From: Tachypleus tridentatus
Taxonomy: Eukaryota; Arthropoda; Merostomata; Xiphosura; Limulidae
NCBI RefSeq assembly: GCF_004210375.1
Contig: NC_134837.1
Coordinates: 155,165,310-155,229,309, forward strand
Reading direction: 5' to 3'
Length of the DNA stretch: 64,000 bases
Below the pieces are notes generated by a model that had not been told where the DNA came from, searched no databases, and saw only the letters and a list, made by a program, of their open reading frames with translations. This document shows, piece by piece, positions 35,701 to 47,700 of the stretch; within the stretch, counting starts at the first letter, position 1, and each line of letters opens with the position of its first letter. The position numbers were made by a program, and so were the translations under genes.

Positions 35701-38700
35701 TTTATTGTTTGGATTCCTTGATTGATGTTGCAAGGAGCATATTAAAATGTACTTTAAAGTGCTCAAGGAAATGACCAGCCTTCGTGAAGATTCGGTTTGG
35801 TTTGAATTTCATGCAAAGCTACATGAGGGCTATCTATGCTAGATGTCCCTAATTTAACAGTGTAAGAATAGAGGGAAGTGCAGCTAGTCATCACCACCCA
35901 CCACCAACTCTTGGGCTACTCTTTTACAAACAAATAGCAGGATATTGATCGTCACGTTATAATGCCCCCACGGATGAAAGGGCGAGCCTTAACCACCTAG
36001 CCATGTCGAGCCCCTTCTTGAGGGTTATCTTAATCTTTAATCAAGACATTACAAAAGTGTTTTCATGTGTGCATGTTCACCATGCATATGACTGGTTTCT
36101 CTTACACAGACTTAGACTTGGTCCCACAAATAACACAATAAATTAAAGATTTGGATATACAGATGAAATGGCTATTTATACACTGACAGATAAGGGCAAA
36201 TGTTGCACCTGTATCTAAAGTGATGATATGTATCAACTTGAATATTACATGATGGCTGTACATTTCTTGAATGTTGACTACAGATGAGTAAATCTTTAAT
36301 GCTAGTGTTTCATTTATAATTTAGATTTATTAGGGGAACATGTGACTGGTGGTATTGTCCTGTATAATAATGTAAAAGTCATCAAACAAAAAATGTGTTA
36401 CTTATGTGTTGAATGGGTGAAGCAATAGTATAAGGAAAATGTGCTTATGATCAGTGCAAGTAGAATTGTGTTAGTTGAAAAGTGGTTGTATGTGTGTGTC
36501 ATTGGAAGTTTTAAATTGTCTAGAGTGTTGATATTATACTTACTGATATCACTTATACTAAGTAATCTGAAAAGCTGAATTCAGACATTTATTGTTTGTC
36601 TGCAGATTATGTTTGGTATGAAGAAGAAAAGAAGTAGGGTAACCATGTTTTTTTTTTCAAGAAATGGAGGATATTGATAGATTTGCTATTAAATATTGGT
36701 CTTTACAGCAGAACATATGTAATCTGGTGAGCTGGGATTTGGAATATTTCTCCTGATATGCTGAGAATTACTCCAGGAAAAATGTAAGTAGCTATATGCA
36801 TATATCAATTTATAATGCACAAATGTCACAAGACTGTCAACATCAACCATGGAAATATTTATGTCAAGAAGATGTGTTATGGGGTGACAGGTGAATGGGT
36901 TTAACAACCCAAAGAAAAAGATCGAGCTTGTTATTAATGCATGAAACTATACTGAAAACATCATTAACATAGCTACAATATAGGGCAAGGAGAAAAATAG
37001 AATATAAAAAAAAGACTAGAGTATTTAACAATTAATTTATTAGCTTCTAGTATCAGCTCGTTTTACTACAATATCATCATGACAACAAATCTTATGTAAA
37101 GATAACAGAGGTCACAGTTGTGAAATTCAAGTTGTAAATTTCCTTTTGATGCTTCTCTATGTAGTAATTGTGACAAAAAAGTGGGGGAATAGCTGAGAAA
37201 GAAATTACTTAATGGTGCTGGTAGGCGGCAAAGATGTCTTCTGCTCTGACTAATTTGTAGTTAAGTGTAAAAATGCATCTTCAAGTGCAAAACACGAAGT
37301 GGTATGTTTTTTGTGTTGACATTACTTATATATTTCTTAATGAGAACAAACTTAGACCTTTATCTAGAATACTAACTTAACTATTTGTTCGCTCTAGGTA
37401 TGGAGACAGTTTACAGCAGAAATAGGTTTGTTTCTGAAAGAGCTTTTGCTTGAAATGTTGCAAATGAAATAAAATACAACTACAGTTTTTAAGGTAATAT
37501 ACCTCCAGAAGTCTAATTTATTAATTTAAGAGCTTCTATACTGAAACTATAAGATACAATTTTTATAATCTGTTAAATTGTAAAAATAAAATTACTTCAC
37601 TTTCACCTCGTTACTTTTACAACCCTGCTATGATGGATGTAGCATGCATGTATGTTACTAAAACTGTACAAAAGTCTTTAAACATCAACATATTGATAAA
37701 CCTGATGCAGAAATGAAAATTTGATTGTTTAAAAGACTTTTCTGTATTTTTTAGGTATATTTCAAACTTACAAGAAGAGAATCCAAAGAGAGCCTTTCAA
37801 GATGGAAAGGCTAAAAATGTGCTGAAATCCAAGATTTCAACATCAAAGGTTTATGAAATGTAGTGTTATTTACTGAATGGAACCACAAACAATAATCCAT
37901 AAAATTTCACAATTTGCGTATTCATGATTCAGATAATTTCAAAAATAACTATCATATGTCCAACAATAATTTCTTTATAACAGAACACAATTTTAAATAA
38001 ATGTACTCCCCACACAACAAGAATATAACTTTCACTAGGATTGTACAGGTGGGTTTGATTTTATCTTTTCTCATTTGATTTTTTATAAGTAATACTAAAA
38101 ACCTGGAGTTTTTTTGTTTTTTTTAAGGTTAACATTTTCCTATACTAAAAATGTATTTCTGATAATACTTACCACCCCTAAAGCCCTACCCCAATGAAAT
38201 TTTCTCTTCTCTGCTTATCTATGCATTGGTATGAATTTTACCTCATTTGCTCCAGTCTTTATACCCTACTATATTACCCAAAAGAAGTTAAATCTTGTGA
38301 TTCTCTTCACCTAAGTCAATGCAACCCCTATTACAAATCTTTTATTACTCACTATTCACTTTTTGAGACAGTCCAATTAGCAGACTAAAAACTGGCCATG
38401 TCATGGGGAAGAAGGAAAGGGGTAATGCAAGGAGAGGTAAGTATTATTGGAAATACGTTTTTGGTACAGAAAAATGTTAACTTCTAGTACACACTTACCT
38501 CCACACCTTGGAGAAGCCAGTGAGGGGAAGATCCATACAGAAAGCATCTGCATAGAAAAGAGTTGTGTGACAAGGAGTAGTAGTAGCACACTACTTCTGG
38601 AACAGATATGCCACAGAGGAAAAACCCTAACATCATTAGAAGAACATGAATTCATCCAGGACTCATCCAGGTAGAGACGATCCCACATCTCATCACTGGA

Positions 38701-41700
38701 ATTATTGGTCAAATCTAGATCAAAGGTGTAGTGGCTAGGGCATGAAGACCACTTTTAATTTTTCTCATTTAATATCATGGTATTACTGGAACCCAACCTC
38801 AAAGTTACAGAATGTTCCATGTTAAGCTGCTGGAATTACAAAGAGAAAGCAAACAACACAAAAGTGGACAAATCCTCACCCCAACCTGAAGAAGTGCAAA
38901 ATGCAACAAACCAAAATTCAATTTATGGAAGCCATCACACCTCACTCCACCAGAAGAAACAAAGAATACCCAGCCCAGAATTACAAACCAAATTACAAGG
39001 AGGATGTGGAACAAACCAAGTCCAACCAATGACATCAGAATAGAATCGTGGGGAATTGAGGATTCTCTTTCATGATCATCAAAATGAAGAGAATAACCAA
39101 AAAAAAGTGCCACCTGCTGCTGAAATGAACAGAGGAGTGTCATCTCTGAACCAGAATTATGAGGAGGCTCTTGCATAGGCTGGTCCTGCTATAGATCTGA
39201 ATTACTGGTAGGAGAGCACTTAATTTTGCTTTCTTCCTTTTGAATGGATAAAGGAGTTCAAACATCACTCAGGAGGATAAATTTCTATACACCACCCCAG
39301 TGATTGGAAACTAGGAATAGTATGGACTCTCATGTTTCACTAGGATAAGTGAAGAATACTCATACTGATCCAAAAACTTAAATCTTTTAACATGGGCTTG
39401 CTCATTTTGACTGAAAATGTGACATCTTTATGATTGTTTATAGTCTTTATAGGTTTGATGCTACTAACTTTTAATATAGTACAAATATCTTCACAAAATT
39501 TGGCAGACTTTCAGTAAACTTTATAAGTCTTTCACATACAAAAACAATCATATTTTTCAGTGAAGTCTCTTGAATAAACTAAAAAAATGATTTGTCCATG
39601 AATATATGAAGCATTATGTTTACTAGTATGCATGAAAATTAATCTTTGTGTTAAGATTAAAATTACCTTTCTTCATCTCAAAAATCTCAAATTTCATTTG
39701 CATAATCAATAAAACTTTCTTAATACACTTCAAACTTTTTTCAGTAAACTTTTATATTTTATCTGTTATTTTCTCTACCCTAAGTGTATACAGGGTCAGT
39801 CAATTACAGATCTCATTACCAACAAACTAAATTACCACCTGTTTCTTCCTAGAATGACTTCAAACTAAGTTGAAACTACATTCATTTATGTTAAATAGCT
39901 TTAACATCATAATAGTACACACCTATTTATGCTTAAATTTTATTGTTTCATTGCCCTCTGAACCATGTCTTACTAATACTATTCATGTCATTATAGAAGA
40001 TGTAAACCACCTGGGGAACATGGACCTCACATTAAACTATCGAATTACATTACCAGGAGCTCCTCCAAGCTGCTTGCATATGTTTATGCCTTAAACACTT
40101 TTTATCATATTATTATTATTCATTTTACCTAATCTAATCTTAATAGATCTCTATTTTTACATTTTAGTTACTTTTACAATAAATAAAGAATAAACATAAA
40201 AAAGAAGAAAAAGTACTTGTTCATGCTTTTTTTTTGCTGTTGATTGTCAATGACATTTTACCCTACCTCTTAAATTAATGGTTACATATTTAAAAAAAAC
40301 CATATTATTACAAGAGCCACTACAAATTCATCCAAGCTAATTATCTTTTCTATTGGAATGAACCTTGTACTAACAGAGAAAATCACGACCTTCCATTTAG
40401 AAAACCACATGTAATTTGACAAATGAAACCCTTGACTTAATATTGGTTATACATAATATAGTATTAAGAGTAAAAGAGAACTACTAACAAATTCTGAACT
40501 ACAGGATGTTACAGGTGGGTGTGGCAAGAGGGATTTGTTGGCTCTGTAACCAAAAAAGACTGAAAGTCATAAAAGTTATGGTTTGTATGAGCAATAATGA
40601 TTTTATAGTAAGTAATCTGCATTAAAGTTCTTAGTTACTGCAGGGGCAGTGAATCAAATAGAGAATAAAGGACATGTAGAGAAAATTCAGGAGTTTTAAC
40701 ATAATACCTTATAAAAAATATGAGCTTAAGATTTGTATGCTATTAAAATATGGATTATTAGCTACAATTTTATACTATACTAATTGGTATAATATAAACA
40801 AAAGGTAGTTTAATTAAATTTTGGGTACAAGCCACTAAAACCCCTTAGCATATTCAATAAAGGATGCCTGTATATAAAGAGTAAAGCTTTACTCATGATA
40901 GACCAGCAGCAGAATTACAGTAGTGCATTCGTCTTTGAATTATCATTGTTTACCACCCAAGAAACACACAAGGTGGTCTTATGAAACACCCAATTTCAAC
41001 AGAGCTCATTGCTACCAGTAAATATGTTATCAGTTGATTGGTAGCTAGTGTAAATTAGGAAGAAAGCATAGCAGGCCAGACAACACCCACGACTGAGTTG
41101 GATCCAAATTAAAGTGACAAAAAGGTTCCTGAAAAAAAAAAGTGAAGTAAATATAAAATATTACTGAAATCCCTCTGAAAAACTATTGTTTTGAAATTTA
41201 ATTTTTGTTATTTTTTAGAATAAAGAAAATAAACTCCAAACCCAAGACAAGTAAAAAAAAAAAAGAATCATCTAAATGGAGGTATAACTAAAGTCATTCA
41301 ACAATGAAGAGAAACCAGCAGAAAGCATGTAAAATTGTCACTGTAACATTGTACTGTCAAGAAAAGTGAATAGGAAGTAAATATGGCACCTTATATCTGG
41401 GATAGAAGGTGTATTGACATAAATTGAAAAGAATAACAAGACTTAACTTGGTTTGGGCAATATAGTGGGGTATAAAGGCTGGAGAAGGAAGGTAAGATTC
41501 ATATCAAAGAAGAAAACTTTTGTAGGAATAAAACTAGTATGAGAAGAGGTAAGTGTGTATCAGATTTATTATTTTTCAATAAAAGTATACTGAATCATTT
41601 TGATGCAATAATTTGCACATGAATAAAGAGTACAATCCAAAAACTTTTCCCATGCAGTCCTTTCAAGAAAAAACAATTGTTTTTAGTAAATGTTCACTTT

Positions 41701-44700
41701 CTTTTACATTTTTTTACAATTAGGTATGAATACTATGATTAGTAATTACTAGCACAAACAACTGCTTGTAGGGTGGCATTTTCTCTGCTAGTACAAATAA
41801 TATTTCCAATCCTTTGATAAAACTTTCTGGAGTATTTATTTTAAAGATAAATAAGTAAAGACAGTTAAGCAATAATTCAAGTTATCTAAGTTCATCATTT
41901 TAATACTGAAGTATTTTCTAGTAGATGTAGCAGTTAAATCTCATTTTAGATAAATAAAATATCCAGATTACATACTTCATGAAATAGAAATATGTAAACA
42001 AAACATACAATCAATACAAATTTCCTTTTCATAAATATATGATGTTTCGCTGCTCATAATTAGATTAAAAGTAACCTTACATTAATAAGTGAATGATTCA
42101 AAAATTTATAATCAAAATGCAAATTCTGAACTTTTCATATATATAGTCAAAAGTCAGATTGTTTCTTAGAAACAACAATAAAACCCTCATTCATATTTCT
42201 GTTACTCATACGTATGTGTCTGGTATATTCATTTATTATGGAAGATAATGTTTATGCTGTTGCTTGTTAGATCTTTCACAGCCTTAACTTAATTCAGGAT
42301 AATCTTAGCAATAGGTAATTGTGGATGAATAAACACACAACCTCATCTAATACTTTAAAAATAGGGCAACAGCATTGAAATAAATAATTTTCAGACTTTG
42401 CATTGAATTATGGAGAACAAAGAATACTTTTCATCCCTATATCTTACTTTATAAAGAAGATCCATTGTTAAAATTATGATAGCAATATATGCCCAAAAAC
42501 ATACTTTTTAAAAGCAGGTAGATAGGTATAACATGCATTAGAATTCATGTTGTAGAGGAATGACAGATGATGAGAAATATCTTTTGTGGCCCAGTCTTGG
42601 AAAAAAAGATTCAACAGTCCTTGGTCACCACCTAAAATAAAATGTTAGAATTTTCAAGAATGTTTAGAATAATAGATATTATTACGTGTGTTAAATATGT
42701 ACTCATTAATAAACAATAAATCAATATAAATCAGAAAAGCATACATTAACACTTTCTGAGCCATAGAAGTATCAGTAATTTCTCTCAAACTTCCTTTCTT
42801 ATATTGCAAATATTTAACTAAATTGCATGAAACAAGAAAATTATCTTGTTTTGAAATACTTCATATAATTAATTTACTTTTTCTATTTTTTATGTTATGC
42901 AATTTCCAGAACTCTTTTGTGAGAGAATGCTTTAAAGAAAGACTAAAAATATTTTATTCCATTTTAATTTTAAAATGTTCTAGTGTTGATTAGAAATTAC
43001 ATTTTATATATGCAATCACTTTCAATATCACTAATATTCAACAAAATATTTATTTCGATAAGCTATTTTGTTTACTGTAGTAGTCACTAATTCTGGCTAT
43101 AAATCATAAAAATATACCAAAAAAAACCCAACATAGAATTATTGGTGATCTACATACCACCTGGAACAAATGTAATAGGTCAGCCTAGGTAACAACGATT
43201 TTGGTAATACGAGGTCTGTTCAAAAAATACGCGGACTGACGTCATAAAACAAAACGTACTTTATTTAGAAGTTACAGGTCTGGGACCCCTTCAAAGTACT
43301 CTCCTCCCCAATGCACACACTTATCCCAACAGTGTTTCCACTTGTTGAAACAGTCCTGGTACGCTTCTTTTGTAATGTCCTCCAGCTCCTTCGTCGCATT
43401 TGCCTTAATCTAGGGAATCGTCTCAAATCTTCTTCCTTTCAAGGGTCTTTTGAGTTTGGGGAACAAGAAAAATCGCAAGGAGCAAGGTCAGGTGAGTAGG
43501 GGGGGTGGGGACGAACAGTGATAGAGTGTTTGGCCAAAAACTCACGAGTTCTGAGGCACAAATTTCGCAGCAACGTGGTGCATCTTCAATTTTTCGGTCA
43601 AAATCTCGTAACAAGATCCAACTGATATCCCACACTCTTCAGCAAGCTCCCTGACAGTCAGACGTCGATTTGCCCGCACCAGGGTGTTGATTTTGTCGAC
43701 GTGTGGGTCGTCAGTTGACGTGGAAGGACGTCCAGGACGCTCATCATCTTCAATGGACTGTCGACCATCCTTAAAACGTTCATGCCACTTGAAACATGCC
43801 GTACGCTTCATAGCAACATCACCGTAAGCCGTGTTAACATAGCAAAAGTTTCAGTCGCAGATTTTCCAAGTTTAACAAAAAATTTCACAGCAAGTCGTTT
43901 GCTCCTTCAGGTCATTCATTCTGAAATCTGCCAAACGAAAAAATCGCACTTCACTTAAAACCTCGTAGCTAATACACAAATGAAGATATCTGCAATCGGG
44001 AAATGGCGTTGTAATCAGCTGATCTGTGCAAACCTAGCGACACCAAGCGGATTCCCCTGGAACCAACTGGAGCCGCGCAATTCAAACAGTCCGCGTATTT
44101 TTGGAACAGCCCTCGTATTCTTGGTTGAAATCAATATATAGTTAATAAATATAATTTATTTTCATTACAAGGTTTTTATCTCAGTACATTGTGTGAATAC
44201 GATAATTTCAACAATAATATTCTATAAATAAATATTCAATTTGCACTTACCTAATTTCTTGTCATAGAAGAAAATTTCATTTAATTTTTGTCACTAGATA
44301 TTTTAAAAGTACAGTTGTGTTAATGGTTGTTTTTATCACACAGTATGGGGTAATAAAAGGGTGGAAATATAGGCAGTCATAATAATATCAGAGAATACAA
44401 AACTCCAAAAAGAATATGCTGGGGACTGAGTTATTAAGGATTGGTCTTTTTTTTTTTTACAATACATATACAAGCCTACGATTTGGGATGGACAAGAACA
44501 ATTCTACAAATCAAGTTCTTTGTTTACAGATGAGACTCTGTGGAGCTGTGCAAAAGAATGTAAATTTGAATGTTTATTTCATTTTTCTTTTTTAATTACA
44601 GTATATAGGTGTTACAAAATGATAACTTGTCAGTTCTATAATACTTTTTTGGAAAGAAAGTTTTTGAAATAATTAGAATTACTATTTTTACATATATTTT

Positions 44701-47700
44701 GAAAGAAGTTAATGCATTTGTTTGCTCATCTAGAAAAGGTTTACCTTCATTAAAATATATTATGTTCCACAACAGAAATTTTAGTAATGTAATTACTTGC
44801 AGCACCTATTTCTTTATTTTGTAAGTCCAGTATCCATCTTTTAACTTTAATAAAGCTACTTTACCATATTTTCTCAAAACTAAAGGTTTCTACTTTGAAT
44901 AAATTGGTATAACAAAATCAGACTTAATAAAGAATATATTTATTTAATATCAAGTTAAATGTTTCTTATTTGTTAAAACCTTTTGTTGTCAGGACAGACT
45001 TTGTTTCCTTAAACTTGTTTCTTCTGTACATTATGAAAAATATAATTACAAAACTGCATGCAAGAATAGAAATACAAAGATTATGGTTAACAAGTAGTGA
45101 GGAGCACAACAAATAATTTAAATTGAAGTGTTTTAAGAGTTATAAGTATAATGATTTCTGCTAATTTAATTTTTTGCTTGTTTTTTTAATTTTGCACAAA
45201 GCTACATGAGGGACATCTGCAAGAACCATCCATAAATTAGCAGTGAAAGACTAAAGGGAAAGCAGTTAGTAATCACCTCCCATCATCAACTCTTGGGCTA
45301 CTCTTTTAAAAATGAATAAGGGGATTGACTGTAACATAATAATACCCCTACAGCTGAAAAGATGAGCATGTTTGGTGGGACAGAGATTCGAACCCTCAAA
45401 AAACAATAAACTCCACAAAGATTTTACAATCTTTACAGTATATTTACAATATACTGTAGTAATATGATCAAACATTTCTCGTACTAGCATATATGTGTTT
45501 CAAGAATACTAAAGCATATATGTTAAACAGAGACAGCAGTAAAAATTTCAAAATATTATAGTGATCAAATGAAGAGTGTACTTAATTCACTTAGTTACTT
45601 ACTGTTTTACCACTATGTTAAGATATACATTAAAGAAATAGTGTAAAAAATCATATCAAGTTTTATGTGATAATCGCATTTTAGCAATATTGTACCAGCT
45701 TTGTATAACATAACCACTTTCATCTGTATTAAATTATGCTATAACAGAACTTACCATCAAAACTTCCTTTCTCTTTGGCAAATGCAACTAATGCCTTGTA
45801 CATTTCATCTGACGGCTTAAAGACAAAAACACCAGAGTTAAAACAATCTGGCCAGCCAATATCAGGAACAGCTGAGAGTTCTTCTCTATTAAACAGTTCA
45901 TCACAATTCCTTAGTACCTACAAACAGATCAGACATCTCAGTCCTTATGTTTTTTAAGTACAGATTCGAAGTACATTAAAATTACAGTTCATGAAAGAAT
46001 CAAGTTTTAAGCATACTCTATTCAGATATATTGAAAACTAATTGTTATATTGTTAAAGTTAAATATTATATTATCATGTGTTATATCATTACAGTTGAAT
46101 ATTAACATTATTAAGGCAGACTAAAATTATTTCAGCAACTTCCTCCCAAACTTAGATATTGACTGCTGGCTCAGAACAAACTGATGTTTTTCCAGCATGA
46201 TTAAAAAAATGCTACTACTTTCCCAATCCAAGTCAGCATATTGATACTTCCTCAGTCCAAATAAGTAGATTCTTACATTTTTTCTGATACTTTTCCTTCC
46301 CAGCAAGAGTTATAAGATTATCACTTTCCAGCTCATTGGTAAATTAAATGGATGGGAATGTATTCTATACTTGAAAGTTAAATATTCTAAGTAGTGTGAT
46401 CAAAAGTATAATACCAGAAGGAAAATTTATTTGACACAGCAATAACAAAAGATGCGATTTTTTTATTAGATATAAACAAATGTTTAAAGTTTAATGTGAG
46501 CATTATGATTTAGATGATTTAAGTATAATGTGAGTATTAAATTTAGTTACTTTTGAAAACAGCAGTTTATTTCAGGTTTGTTTACCTAACTGTGCAAATC
46601 ATATGTTGTGAAGTTTAACTTTTGTGAACTGGCACTTGTTGTATTATTCCTTCATGTTACCAGAACATTCTGACTTTCTCATTGTTTTAATTGAGTATTA
46701 TATTGCTATAACACCTCCTAATGTCTGTAGAATGTTCTATGCCTCTGTCGGGTTATAAATACAAGTCCAAAATGTAGTTTAAGTTACTTAGTTAGGGACT
46801 TAGATTGCATGATTGGGCATTGGGAATAAAGAGCATAAAGCGACAATCTTTAAAGTGAAATTATCACAGACTGTATTGTAATAATAAAGAAGAGAATAAT
46901 AATTTTTCTTGTCAAATTGTGTTATAAAGTAACTGAACCAGCCTCTGTGGAATTTCATGAAAAAGAATATTATTTAAAGCTCTAGATATAACTGATATCC
47001 AACAGCATAATGAATACTTGTTTATATGTTTGAATTGCTTTAATATATTACTTTAAAACAAATTGACTGTGTGTTGTTTATTTACTGTTAATATTTATCA
47101 TAAACAAGTCACAGACACCTACTGTAAAGAATCTGGCCCAAACTTAAAACTAGACCATTTAGTACATTCATCTGCTATAAAGTAAAACAAAGCAACTAAA
47201 AAAATAATAAAAATTACCATTATGATAAAGTAAAAAAAAAAGATATGTAATTATGTTAAAACAAGTAAAACTAAAAAATAAAGATTCTGATTGCATTTTT
47301 TGAAGGATTTTTCTACAAAGCACTTATAACTTCAAAGATTTACTAGGGATTTCCTTACTTATGGAAAGTTCAAGCATAATAATCATTATCACTATCCTGC
47401 AAATAAAGGTAAGAATGCTTAGAAGTGTGACTAACAATAACATCCAGAAAAGACATTACATACAATAAAAAGTTCATGTATAGAAACAAAACTAGAATAA
47501 ACTAGTAGCAACTAGTCCAACTATAACAATGAAATAATGCATTATTTCAAAGAACAAGAGAATCAGTAACTAAGAGAAAACAATTCTTACAATAAATTTC
47601 TAAACATATTCTTTACTGACTATTTCTAAACCATTTCTTGAACTGTTAAAACATACTAAAGTATCAGCATCTAAGAAGACACATTTCTTGAACTGAGTAA

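Noticed and set aside
38805..39176. 123-codon minus-strand frame with hydrophobic stretches, considered as an extra exon or small membrane protein
   Set aside because: It lies in repeat-like DNA inside the largest glycogenin intron. It has no family resemblance, and the flanking exons already join in phase.
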